14,867 nt of DNA from Maribacter sp. GTDB taxonomy: Bacteria; Bacteroidota; Bacteroidia; Flavobacteriales; Flavobacteriaceae. Positions 1 through 7,361 of this stretch are shown piece after piece (the first letter of the stretch is position 1; every line of letters starts with the position of its first letter). A program made the translations under genes and the position numbers. The notes beneath the pieces are model-generated. The model made no database searches and was not told the origin of the DNA. It worked only from the letters and a program-made list of their open reading frames with translations. The DNA lies in assembly GCA_030730545.1 (NCBI GenBank), contig JANQUX010000471.1, positions 1 to 14,867 of the forward strand. Direction: 5' to 3'.

Positions 1-236
1 ATATAAAGGAGGGTAAAAAACATTTAAATTTTTCTGAGTGGCAGGGGTATTCTTTACGTAAGAAAGATCGGTTATTAGAAGAAATTGAAGAAGAAGTAGT
101 TGATGGTAATATGCCTTTAAACCAATATACATTTCTTCATAACGACACTGAGCTTACCCCAAACGAGGTGAACAAGCTGGTAGAGTGGGTTAGGCAGACC
201 AGAATTATTTATCAATTAGGGAAGCAACCAAAGTAG
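1..236 (+). CDS. Heme-binding domain (Haem_bd) protein, C-terminal part, 5' end outside the window
   Basis: An open frame enters from the left edge (first complete codon at 3) and ends at TAG 234-236, giving 77 residues. Visible features are a FSEWQ segment, a run of Glu/Lys-rich helix, then VDGNMPLNQYTFLHNDTELT and a final helix with LVEWVRQ. The order 'E-E...V..G.MP...Y...H....L...E...L..W' is what I know from the C-terminal half of the Bacteroidota heme-binding-domain family (PF14376), whose CxxCH heme site would lie upstream of this window. Members are usually small periplasmic or membrane-anchored proteins. The last 32 bases overlap the 3' end of the convergent sirtuin gene. The family call is moderately firm because the diagnostic Cys motif cannot be seen. 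Confidence 0.72.
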   Translation, partial: IKEGKKHLNFSEWQGYSLRKKDRLLEEIEEEVVDGNMPLNQYTFLHNDTELTPNEVNKLVEWVRQTRIIYQLGKQPK

Positions 237-891
237 GCAAACCGTCAACCGCATTTTGTGTGATTATCGTTAAGTTACTTTTGTGAGATTCTGTGATAGA
301 TGGTTTTGGATCAATAAAATATATGGGTGTACCTCTTTGTACAAAATCTATTAGACCTGCTGCAGGGTATACCTGCATCGATGTGCCAACAATGATTAAA
401 TAATCTGCTTTTTCGGTTATCGCTATTGCATCTTCTAGAAGAGGAACTGCCTCGCCGAACCAAACGATATGTGGTCTAAGTTGAAATCCGTTTTCACAGG
501 TGTCACCAAGTAAAATATCATGCGTGCATTCAAAAATATCTTCTACAGAAGCAATATTTCTAGCTTTCAATAATTCGCCATGTAGGTGAAGAATATTCGA
601 GCTACCGGCACGTTCATGAAGGTCATCAACATTTTGGGTAATGATATGTACATTGTAGTGTGCTTCTAAATCAACCAGTGCTTTATGTGCCGCATTAGGT
701 TCAACCGTTAAAAGTTGTCTTCTTCTTTGGTTGTAAAACTCTAAGACCAATGCCGGGTTGTTCTCAAAACCTTCTGGTGTGGCAACTTCCATGACGTCAT
801 GCCCTTCCCATAATCCATTTGCATCTCTAAAAGTTTTTAATCCGCTTTCAGCAGAAATTCCGGCACCAGTTAATACGACTATATTTTTCAT
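205..891 (-). CDS. cobB: NAD-dependent protein deacylase, class III sirtuin (CobB/SIRT5-like)
   Basis: The 228-residue protein is a full-length Sir2-family enzyme that removes acyl groups from protein lysines using NAD+, yielding nicotinamide and O-acyl-ADP-ribose in the cytosol. Seen: the NAD-binding GAGISAESGLKTFRD at 9-23, TQNVDDLH at 85-92, the catalytic His in HLHGE (H104), RPHIVWFGE at 139-147 and the late GTSMQVYPAAG. Y53 and R56 (FYNQRR) match the Tyr/Arg pair that marks class III sirtuins preferring succinyl or malonyl groups. The zinc-ribbon region keeps only two cysteines (C122, C132), so a structural zinc site is probably degenerate. The gene diverges from the tRNA methyltransferase gene across a 48-base gap and overlaps the upstream-lying Haem_bd gene tail to tail. 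The symbol is assigned by family; substrate choice is inferred from Y53/R56. Confidence 0.93.
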   Translation of the reverse strand: MKNIVVLTGAGISAESGLKTFRDANGLWEGHDVMEVATPEGFENNPALVLEFYNQRRRQLLTVEPNAAHKALVDLEAHYNVHIITQNVDDLHERAGSSNILHLHGELLKARNIASVEDIFECTHDILLGDTCENGFQLRPHIVWFGEAVPLLEDAIAITEKADYLIIVGTSMQVYPAAGLIDFVQRGTPIYFIDPKPSITESHKSNLTIITQNAVDGLPTLVASLIDK

Positions 892-939
892 GGGGTCTTA
901 ATAATAGGCATAAAAATATACTTTTCTTATCTTGTGCGC

Positions 940-1596
940 ATGATTGATTTGAAGCTTTTAGCGTATTTAGAAGAATTTATTTCAGAAAATAGAAAACAGC
1001 GATTTAATGAAATATTGGCTCAGCGTACTAACTATTTAACGGTCGCTGTAGAAGATGTCTTTCAAATGCATAATACAAGCGCAGTGGTAAGAAGTTGCGA
1101 ATCTTTCGGTGTACAGACTGCGCATTTGATTGAGGATAGAAACGGACAACATTTAGATGAGGAAATTGCCATGGGCGCGCAGAAATGGGTAGATATAAAA
1201 CGGTATCAAAATTCAAAACAAGTAATTGATTCGTTACGAGAAAAAGGATATAAAATTGTAGCTACTAGTCCGCATGCAGTTAGTTCGCTATTGCAAGATT
1301 TTAATTTAGATGGTAAAACAGCTTTGTTTTTTGGTACGGAGAAAAATGGATTAAGCGATTATGTACTTGAAAACTCTGATGCCCATTTGAAAATACCCAT
1401 GGTAGGTTTTACGGAAAGTCTTAATATTTCTGTTTCAGCAGCAATTATACTTCAGCATTTAACAACCAAATTAAAAGCTTCAAATGTAGATTGGAAATTA
1501 ACCGATGAAGAAATATTTGAAAGACGATTAAACTGGACTAAAAAGTCAATAAAGAGTATCGATGATATTTTAGAAAGATATAAGTCTGATAATTAA
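940..1596 (+). CDS. trmH: tRNA (guanosine(18)-2'-O)-methyltransferase, SpoU/TrmH family
   Basis: This 218-residue protein is a SPOUT-class RNA 2'-O-methyltransferase that uses S-adenosylmethionine. Seen: motif 1 NTSAVVRSCESFG (N45, catalytic-type R51), motif 2 FFGTEKNGLS (about 130-139) and motif 3 IPMVGFTESLNISVSAA (about 152-168), which together form the trefoil-knot AdoMet site. The C-terminal helix (LTDEEIFERRLNWTKKSI) is the tail typical of TrmH rather than RlmB, so Gm18 of tRNA is the likely target. I chose ATG 940; GTG 934 in the same frame would add only two residues and overlaps the putative promoter zone. The gene diverges from the sirtuin gene. It is followed by a 134-base gap holding a perfect inverted repeat. 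Confidence 0.9.
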   Translation: MIDLKLLAYLEEFISENRKQRFNEILAQRTNYLTVAVEDVFQMHNTSAVVRSCESFGVQTAHLIEDRNGQHLDEEIAMGAQKWVDIKRYQNSKQVIDSLREKGYKIVATSPHAVSSLLQDFNLDGKTALFFGTEKNGLSDYVLENSDAHLKIPMVGFTESLNISVSAAIILQHLTTKLKASNVDWKLTDEEIFERRLNWTKKSIKSIDDILERYKSDN

Positions 1597-1634
1597 GTTT
1601 TTAACTAACTTGTTGGCTAATAAATTGCTGACCA

Positions 1635-1668
1635 ATATTTATAGTAAAGGTTTTATATCTATAAATAT
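1635..1668. repeat. Perfect 10-bp inverted repeat in the trmH-VOC gap
   Basis: ATATTTATAG (1635-1644) and CTATAAATAT (1659-1668) are exact reverse complements around a 14-base loop. It lies 38 bases after the trmH stop and 62 bases before the VOC start. There is no following T-run on the plus strand (AAAAGATGG follows), so it is not a typical intrinsic terminator. It could be a weak AT-rich terminator or an operator for the VOC gene. Confidence 0.5.
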
Positions 1669-1730
1669 AAAAGATGGTAAGTCTTTTAAAGAAGGAATGC
1701 AAAATCTAAAAATAATTTAAATAGTAAGAA

Positions 1731-2096
1731 ATGATAGCATGGTATGAAATTCCTGTAGCAGACATGACTAGAGCTCAAAAGTTCTATGAGTCAATTTTAA
1801 ATGTTACCATTACAGTGAACAATTTCGGAGAATTTGTAATGGGTCTATTCCCAGACAAACAGACTTTGGGTCAGGCTAATGGTGCTTTGGTGCAGCACAA
1901 CCACTATGTACCAAGCCAATCGGAAGGGGTGCTTGTTTATTTATCATGCGACGATGCCGCCATTGTTTTAGGAAAAGTTGAAAAGGCCGGGGGACACGTA
2001 TTGCAGCCAAAAACTGAAATAGGTGACGGACACGGATTTATGGGGATTTTAAAAGATACTGAAGGCAATAGAATTGCAGTTCATTCAAACGCCTGA
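1731..2096 (+). CDS. VOC-family (glyoxalase/bleomycin-resistance fold) protein
   Basis: The 121-residue protein has the vicinal-oxygen-chelate layout of two beta-alpha-beta-beta-beta repeats: MIAWYEIPVADMTRAQKFYE at the start of the first repeat, and GHVLQPKTEIGDGHGFMGILKDTEGNRIAVHS as the end of the second. Family members are metal enzymes or binding proteins (glyoxalases, dioxygenases, antibiotic-binding proteins), and the substrate here cannot be told. E6 takes the place where many glyoxalases have a His or Gln ligand. The gene follows trmH by 134 bases and converges with the amylase gene at a distance of 14 bases, with no hairpin between them. Best annotated as a VOC protein of unknown substrate, probably cytosolic because it has no signal peptide. 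Confidence 0.82.
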   Translation: MIAWYEIPVADMTRAQKFYESILNVTITVNNFGEFVMGLFPDKQTLGQANGALVQHNHYVPSQSEGVLVYLSCDDAAIVLGKVEKAGGHVLQPKTEIGDGHGFMGILKDTEGNRIAVHSNA

Positions 2097-2110
2097 TTGT
2101 AAATTAGCTC

Positions 2111-3802
2111 TTACTGAATAAGTTCAAGTAACATAACATCATAATCGTTATCTAAAATCACCATGTTTTTATTTACGGTTACCTCAGTTTCTGAAAAACG
2201 ATCGTATAATTTTGTGCCATCGCCGAAAACACCTTTTACTGAGATTGATTTTTTTCCTTTAGGGGCGTCTAAAGCGATAACTACTTTATCTACAAAATCA
2301 TCTTTACTAAAGTATCTGCTAAATACATAAGGTGCTTTAGAAATTCTTTTATGAATACCGGCACCAATTGATGGGTGGTCATTTCTAAAGGTCCCTAATT
2401 TCTGCCAATAACTTAAAGTTTCTTTTGTTTTTGGTAAGCTGTCTAGCTCGTTCCAATTCATGAACGATCTTAATGTAGCGTCACCTTGCGTGCCTTCTAT
2501 TACTAGACTACGAGCAGTTTCATCACCATAATATATTTGTGATGCCCCAGGGGTCAATAGCAATATATTTGCTGCTCTTTTAGGGTTTGTTCTTTCTTGG
2601 TCGAAAGGCTGACCATCATCATGAGATGTAAGATAGTTTAAAACACTTTTGTCTTTGAAGGTGGTATGCAACAGTTTGCTATACTTGGTAAAAACAGTAT
2701 CGTAGTCACTATTGGCATCCGTCTTTAATTCGAAATTAATAAGACTCTTAAATCCGTTATCGAAATAGTTAACTTTTTTGTCGCCTAGATCAAATTCTTG
2801 TCCGCCAGAAATTCCGTAGTTATAAACTTCCCCGACCATATAAAAAGGGTTGTCATCTAATACTTTGTTACCATTTTTCTTTTTCCAAAGTTCGAAAGCA
2901 GCAGAAGCCTCTTTGTACAGTTCTGCCCACGAGTTTTCATTGGCATGTTTAACAGTATCGACTCTAAAACCATCAACGCCATATTTATGAACGTAATCGG
3001 TTAGCCATTTAATGATGTAAAATCTCGGAGCCCTTGGGTAACCGGTACGGTCAAAAAACAACTCAAGCTCATCTAATTCTTCGCTTAGTCTGCCTTCTGT
3101 TTTCCATTTTGCCAAAAGCGCGTCGGGCAAATTGACTGCGGCATCAGATTCAGTTAATATATCTGGAAGATTAGCAACCAATGTGCACTCTGTAGTATTC
3201 TCGTAGGTAGTAAATTCGCAAGTAGGAGAGGTGCGTACCCATTCTGCCGGCCATACAGGATCTTCTTCAGTTATAGGGCCCGTATGGTTTAGAACAACAT
3301 CGAGTAGAATTCGTATACCGTTATTGTGAGCAGTTTCAATTAAAGTTTCTAAGTCTTTATCGGTGCCGAAATTAGGATCAAGGGCTGTCCAGTCTTTTGC
3401 CCAATACCCATGATAGCCATACGTATTACCAGTACCTTCGTCGGTAGCACCATGAATCTGTTCAACAACCGGAGTGAACCAAATAGCATTTACACCAAGG
3501 TCTGTAAAATAACCATCTTTTATTTTATCTGTAATACCCTGAATATCTCCACCTAAAAAACCTCTGAGTTCACCGGTTTCCTCATCACGCTCAAAATTTA
3601 GATCGTTGTCGGTATTTCCATTATTAAAACGGTCGGTAAGTAGAAAATAAACGGTAGCAGCTTCCCATTGAAAATTAGGGTTCTTTTTAGTTATTTCAAC
3701 AGAATCTTCAACTACTGCAATAGATTCAGAATTTTCTTTTGCCTTTGGTTGACATGAGATTAAAGCTATCGAGAATAGACCTAATAAGAATACGTTTTTC
3801 AT
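2111..3802 (-). CDS. GH13 alpha-amylase, predicted lipoprotein
   Basis: The 563-residue protein is a glycoside hydrolase family 13 enzyme expected to cut alpha-1,4-glucans. It begins with a lipoprotein signal (MKNVFLLGLFSIALISC, lipidated Cys at 17), so it should be anchored in an outer or inner membrane leaflet. The four GH13 regions are present: DVVLNH (168-173), GFRVDTVKH with R280 and nucleophile D282, acid/base E325 in GEVYN, and LTSHDD with H394 and D395. A C-terminal beta domain follows (about 480-563). The residues after Cys17 (QPKAKENSES) are not the usual acidic surface-export signal of Bacteroidota, so surface exposure is uncertain. The next gene upstream is the CarboxypepD_reg protein, 51 bases away, and the two may be cotranscribed. 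No SusC/SusD pair is in view, so this is not an obvious polysaccharide utilisation locus. The exact GH13 subfamily is not resolved. Confidence 0.92.
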   Translation of the reverse strand: MKNVFLLGLFSIALISCQPKAKENSESIAVVEDSVEITKKNPNFQWEAATVYFLLTDRFNNGNTDNDLNFERDEETGELRGFLGGDIQGITDKIKDGYFTDLGVNAIWFTPVVEQIHGATDEGTGNTYGYHGYWAKDWTALDPNFGTDKDLETLIETAHNNGIRILLDVVLNHTGPITEEDPVWPAEWVRTSPTCEFTTYENTTECTLVANLPDILTESDAAVNLPDALLAKWKTEGRLSEELDELELFFDRTGYPRAPRFYIIKWLTDYVHKYGVDGFRVDTVKHANENSWAELYKEASAAFELWKKKNGNKVLDDNPFYMVGEVYNYGISGGQEFDLGDKKVNYFDNGFKSLINFELKTDANSDYDTVFTKYSKLLHTTFKDKSVLNYLTSHDDGQPFDQERTNPKRAANILLLTPGASQIYYGDETARSLVIEGTQGDATLRSFMNWNELDSLPKTKETLSYWQKLGTFRNDHPSIGAGIHKRISKAPYVFSRYFSKDDFVDKVVIALDAPKGKKSISVKGVFGDGTKLYDRFSETEVTVNKNMVILDNDYDVMLLELIQ

Positions 3803-3853
3803 TTCCCTGTTATTTGCAATAAAACTATAACAAGGATTCCGTTTTAAAAAATA

Positions 3854-4624
3854 TTATTTCTTTCTATTCAAAACTTTGTACTCTTCATAACAGCTGCTAA
3901 TGGCGTCAAGTATCTGAAGGTCATTGGCTGTGGTGATAAAAGATTTAGAATAATTGCAGTTATTTAAAATGTCTTGAATATCGACTTTTTCTAATTGCAA
4001 GAACTCTGTTAAAGTTTCTCTGTCAAACTTAGAGGCAAGAAGATTACGAATGTCTTCATCTTCTCTCATTTGTCTTAGCTTACGCATTTGTGCAGGTTTC
4101 TTACCAAAAAGGTTTCGTAGTAAATCTGCCGGGTTTAGAATAGCCCCTAAAACTTTAGTTACCGCACTTGGGTTTTTGTTACCGCCTTCATAGCTTACGC
4201 CTAAGCCCGATATACTATATTGATAAGCATTGTTTATAGGAAGGTTTTTTACGTCGATTTCTAAGTAGCCAGTAAGCTGATATGGTCTAACAATTACTTC
4301 TTCTAGGGCATATGCAAGTTCTGTCAGTGCAATTTCTGTATTTTCAAATTTGAACATATCGTTCGTTACCCTTATTTTCTGTGATTTAAAACCAAGAAAA
4401 GAAAAGTAAAGAGTGTCGTTTACCGCTGCAGTAATTGAAAATTCACCTTTTTCATTGGTAATTGTTCCAAAAACTTGGTTTAGGTTAACAACGTGCACGC
4501 TCTCAAGAGGTTCATCAGATTGAGCATTGACTACAACCGCACTAAGGCGTTGACCTTCTTCTGTTTCTTGAGAGAAACCTATTAATGAAAATAAAAAAAG
4601 TGTAATTGATAAAAAATATTTCAT
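3854..4624 (-). CDS. Secreted CarboxypepD_reg-like domain protein of unknown function
   Basis: The 256-residue protein starts with a signal peptide (MKYFLSITLFLFSLIGFSQ, cut near residue 18). A single carboxypeptidase-regulatory-like beta-sandwich domain follows (about 25-105): LSAVVVNAQSDEPLESVHV, a GTITNEKGEFSI turn, and LYFSFLGFKSQKI. In Bacteroidota this domain usually leads TonB-dependent receptors, but here there is no plug or barrel. The rest is a roughly 150-residue alpha-rich region, containing an Arg/Lys-rich stretch (KPAQMRKLRQMRED) and two Cys near the C-terminus (NNCNYS and SSCYEE) that could pair in the periplasm. I chose ATG 4624 because it begins a clean signal peptide; an upstream ATG at 4660 would put 12 extra residues before it and would start at the edge of a terminator hairpin. 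It sits between the helicase terminator and the amylase gene. Function unknown. Confidence 0.85.
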   Translation of the reverse strand: MKYFLSITLFLFSLIGFSQETEEGQRLSAVVVNAQSDEPLESVHVVNLNQVFGTITNEKGEFSITAAVNDTLYFSFLGFKSQKIRVTNDMFKFENTEIALTELAYALEEVIVRPYQLTGYLEIDVKNLPINNAYQYSISGLGVSYEGGNKNPSAVTKVLGAILNPADLLRNLFGKKPAQMRKLRQMREDEDIRNLLASKFDRETLTEFLQLEKVDIQDILNNCNYSKSFITTANDLQILDAISSCYEEYKVLNRKK

Positions 4625-4661
4625 TGTATTGACAGCGTAATTAAGTTGCAAACAAAACAAA

Positions 4662-4685
4662 AAAAATACGCCGAAGCGTATTTTT
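4662..4685 (-). terminator. Intrinsic terminator of the helicase gene (TTCG tetraloop)
   Basis: AAAAATACGC (4662-4671) pairs perfectly with GCGTATTTTT (4676-4685). On the minus strand the loop is TTCG and the stem runs into a T tract (TTTTTTTTG). It starts 13 bases after the helicase stop codon. It should separate helicase transcription from the downstream CarboxypepD_reg and amylase genes, at least partly. Confidence 0.85.
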
Positions 4686-4698
4686 AATATACAATTAA

Positions 4699-6558
4699 CT
4701 AAAAGAAATCTCCCTTTCTTTTGGTTGTACGTCTTTTTCCTGAGTTAGGTGAGCTAGATTCGCTACGGTCGCGTCTTCGTCCTTTAGACTCAGAGCTACC
4801 TTCTTTTCTACCTCTTCCGCCGCGGTCATCATCTCTTCTTCCGCCACCGCTGCTTCTTTTTCCTTTATAGCCTCCGCCACCAAAACCGCTTCCGCCGCTT
4901 CTGCGATTTCCGCCACCGCCACCACCGGGGTTTTTAGAAACTTCTACATTAACAAATCTACCGTCAACTTTAAATTCAGTAAATTTTTCTAGAATCTGTT
5001 GTGTAACTTCCGCTTCGGTATTAAAGAAAGAAAAACTTTCTTTAACATCAACCTTAAATACATCTTCTTGTCCTAAACCTACAGTATCTCTAATGAAATC
5101 TTTCAAGGTCATCCAATCATAACCGTCTCTTTCACCAACATTTACAAAGTAACGAACTGCACCACTTGTTGGTATTTCGCCACCTCTTCTGCTATCACCT
5201 CCATCATCACTTCTTTCTCTATTTCTGCCACTGTCAGAAGAATTTAAATCTTTAGACTTGTTATAGTAATTAGAGAACCTTGTAAATTCAACAGAAACTA
5301 TTTTCTTGATCAATTCTTCGCGGTCTATTCCTTCAAGAACATCATTAATAGCAGGTAAATATCCATCTACATCCTCATTAATTTTTGTGTCCTTTATTTT
5401 ATTTGCTAAGTGGTATAATTGAATCTCGCAAATTTCGATTCCTGACGGAATTTGTTTTGCAATAAACTTCTGGTTGATCTTATTCTCAATAGCTTTAATC
5501 TTACGTTGTTCGCTACGTGTAATAATAACCATAGAAATACCAGATTTACCAGCTCTACCAGTTCTACCACTACGGTGCGTATACGTTTCAATTTCATCAG
5601 GTAATTGGTAATTGATAACATGTGTAATATCATCAACATCAATACCACGTGCAGCAACATCAGTAGCTACAAGCATTTGAATTTGTCTTTTTCTAAAAGA
5701 GTTCATTACCAAATCTCGTTGGTTTTGACTCAAATCTCCATGTAATGCTCCTGCATTATAACCATCTTCGATTAAACTTTCGGCAACCTTTTGTGTATCA
5801 CGTTTTGTTCTACAGAAAATAACTGAAAATATATCGGGGTTGGTATCTGCCAATCTCTTTAAAGCAGGGTAACGGTCTCTACCGCCAACAACATAATATT
5901 CATGTTGTACAGTTGATGCTCCAGAGTTTTTTGCTCCCACAGTTATTTCTTGTGGAGAATGCATGAATTTTTTGGCAATAACAGCCACTTCTTTTGGCAT
6001 CGTTGCAGAGAACAACCATGTAGATTTTTCATTAGGCGTACCAGAAAGAATATCTTTAATATCTTCCATAAAGCCCATGTTCAGCATTTCATCTGCCTCA
6101 TCTAGAATACAATAATCTATATTCGAAATATCGACAAGACGTCTACTGATCATATCTTTCATACGACCAGGCGTAGCCACAATAATTTGTGCACCTTTTT
6201 TAATCTGTCTTGCTTGGTCTGTAATACTTGCACCACCATAAATGGCAACAACATTAATATTACGTTCGTATTTTGAATACGCTTGCATTTCTTTCGTAAT
6301 CTGCAAGCACAGTTCACGAGTAGGCGATAAGATCAAACCTTGCGTGGTTCTACTATCGCTATCAATTTTTTGAATTAATGGGAATCCGAATGCGGCAGTT
6401 TTACCAGTACCTGTTTGCGCAAGCGCAACTAAGTCGGTTTCACTTTCCAATAAAATAGGGATTGCTTTTTCTTGTACTTCTGAAGGGGTTTCAAAACCCA
6501 AATCAGTAATAGCATCTAATAAGGACTTTTGCAGTCCTAGAGCTTCAAACTTTGTCAT
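4699..6558 (-). CDS. ATP-dependent DEAD-box RNA helicase with DbpA-type RNA-binding domain and Gly/Arg tail
   Basis: The 619-residue protein is an RNA-unwinding ATPase of the DeaD/CshA/DbpA group, probably acting in ribosome assembly or RNA decay in the cytosol. RecA domain 1 has the Q motif (F4 to Q29), Walker A AQTGTGKT (47-54), PTREL (79-83), TPGR (129-132), DEAD (153-156) and SAT (184-186). RecA domain 2 has ATDVAARGIDV (298-308) and HRSGRTGR (328-335). Residues 465-542 match a DbpA/CsdA RNA-binding domain. The tail 544-619 is low-complexity Gly/Arg/Ser (GGGGGG, GFGGGGYKGK, RGGRGR), ending KRKGDFF, which fits flexible RNA contact. Upstream is a 158-base leader with an exact TAnnTTTG element, and downstream is a TTCG terminator. 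Which helicase paralogue it is (deaD, rhlE-like) cannot be settled here, so no symbol is given. Confidence 0.95.
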   Translation of the reverse strand: MTKFEALGLQKSLLDAITDLGFETPSEVQEKAIPILLESETDLVALAQTGTGKTAAFGFPLIQKIDSDSRTTQGLILSPTRELCLQITKEMQAYSKYERNINVVAIYGGASITDQARQIKKGAQIIVATPGRMKDMISRRLVDISNIDYCILDEADEMLNMGFMEDIKDILSGTPNEKSTWLFSATMPKEVAVIAKKFMHSPQEITVGAKNSGASTVQHEYYVVGGRDRYPALKRLADTNPDIFSVIFCRTKRDTQKVAESLIEDGYNAGALHGDLSQNQRDLVMNSFRKRQIQMLVATDVAARGIDVDDITHVINYQLPDEIETYTHRSGRTGRAGKSGISMVIITRSEQRKIKAIENKINQKFIAKQIPSGIEICEIQLYHLANKIKDTKINEDVDGYLPAINDVLEGIDREELIKKIVSVEFTRFSNYYNKSKDLNSSDSGRNRERSDDGGDSRRGGEIPTSGAVRYFVNVGERDGYDWMTLKDFIRDTVGLGQEDVFKVDVKESFSFFNTEAEVTQQILEKFTEFKVDGRFVNVEVSKNPGGGGGGNRRSGGSGFGGGGYKGKRSSGGGRRDDDRGGRGRKEGSSESKGRRRDRSESSSPNSGKRRTTKRKGDFF

Positions 6559-6563
6559 AAAAT

Positions 6564-6719
6564 GTTATACTAAATCGCAAATATGAATGTTGCATAGAGC
6601 GATTATCGTATATAACCTATTTAGACTCAGCGCAACACATGCTATACTAGCGGCGTTAATTAAGCGGCAAAGGTACTGCTAATAATTGAATCAGTATAAT
6701 TTATTATTAAGTTATACTA
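6564..6719. repeat. Three copies of GYTATACTA around the helicase leader
   Basis: The 9-mers GTTATACTA (6564-6572), GCTATACTA (6641-6649) and GTTATACTA (6711-6719) occur within 156 bases, in the same orientation. The outermost covers the DUF4337 stop codon and forms one arm of an inverted repeat (AGTATAA 6693-6699 with TTATACT 6712-6718). The innermost lies 6 bases before the helicase start codon. They may be protein or RNA recognition sites, or chance in AT-rich DNA. Confidence 0.4.
6668..6675 (-). promoter_or_regulatory. Candidate sigma-A -7 element for the helicase gene
   Basis: Read on the minus strand this is TACCTTTG, an exact match to the Bacteroidota TAnnTTTG element. A start site a few bases downstream (near 6662) would give a 5' leader of about 100 bases. 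No clear TTTG/TTG -33 element is seen at the expected distance. Confidence 0.5.
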
Positions 6720-7361
6720 CGGAGCCAGTGTATACCCATATATAGATAGGAAAGTAGCGATAATACCGAAGATAATCATGAGCACAATTAGGCCTTTTTG
6801 AAGGGTCGGACTATCATATATAATGATACAAACGGCGCCAAGTACGATACAGATCTGATAAAATAGTAGTGCATAGTCAAATTTCTTGGTGGCAAAATCA
6901 TAGGTTTTGGTCAATTGTTCCCATTCTTTCACTCCGGTAATAATACCCATTTTGCCTTCGATATCTTGCACCCAGTTTTCTTTACCAACTTTTTCAGATC
7001 CTAATAGAATTTCTATTTTTTCAGATTCGTATTTTACTATTTTTTCTCTAACATCAGTCATTTTCTGTTCTATGACCGGTCTATTTTCTTCTGTGACCAT
7101 GCCACTTTCAATTAAAGCACCTAGGTAGTCAAGTTCACTTTCTTTTAAACTTTCTTTTATACTTTTCGATTGATACCAACTAGAATAGCTAACAACGTTG
7201 TTGTGTGCAATCATCATCTCTTCCTCTAAGTCGCCATTGACCATTTGCGATATGGCCATTAAAGCTGCGAATAGAGCAATTAGAACACCGCCAATAGCTT
7301 CTGCTCTTTCTGATGCAACCGATACGACTACTGTTTCGCCGTTGTCTTTTTTATTTAACAT
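6717..7361 (-). CDS. DUF4337-like membrane protein
   Basis: The 214-residue protein has one N-terminal membrane helix (about 22-40, [19 protein letters not shown]) and two C-terminal helices (about 162-182 and 189-209), separated by a charged, coiled-coil-like region of about 115 residues. [14 protein letters not shown] stretch (61-72) follows the first helix; this W-x-YQ-K-IK pattern is what I associate with the DUF4337 family. No catalytic motif is visible and no function is known to me. The start codon overlaps the end of rdgB by 11 bases, so the two are almost certainly cotranscribed and may be translationally coupled. The link to nucleotide sanitation is unexplained. Confidence 0.78.
   Translation of the reverse strand: MLNKKDNGETVVVSVASERAEAIGGVLIALFAALMAISQMVNGDLEEEMMIAHNNVVSYSSWYQSKSIKESLKESELDYLGALIESGMVTEENRPVIEQKMTDVREKIVKYESEKIEILLGSEKVGKENWVQDIEGKMGIITGVKEWEQLTKTYDFATKKFDYALLFYQICIVLGAVCIIIYDSPTLQKGLIVLMIIFGIIATFLSIYGYTLAP

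Noticed and set aside
934..939. GTG start for trmH two codons upstream of ATG 940
   Set aside because: It adds only Met-Arg with no family support; ATG 940 is simpler.
2097..2110. Bidirectional terminator between the VOC and amylase genes
   Set aside because: The 14-base gap contains no inverted repeat.
4625..4660. Longer start of the CarboxypepD_reg protein at 4660
   Set aside because: It would place 12 residues in front of a clean signal peptide and begin at the base of the helicase terminator.
4695..4925. Minus-strand frame encoding an Ala/Glu-rich 76-residue string
   Set aside because: It lies inside the helicase's Gly/Arg-rich tail in another frame; the Ala/Glu richness is a by-product of the GGN/CGN codon runs.
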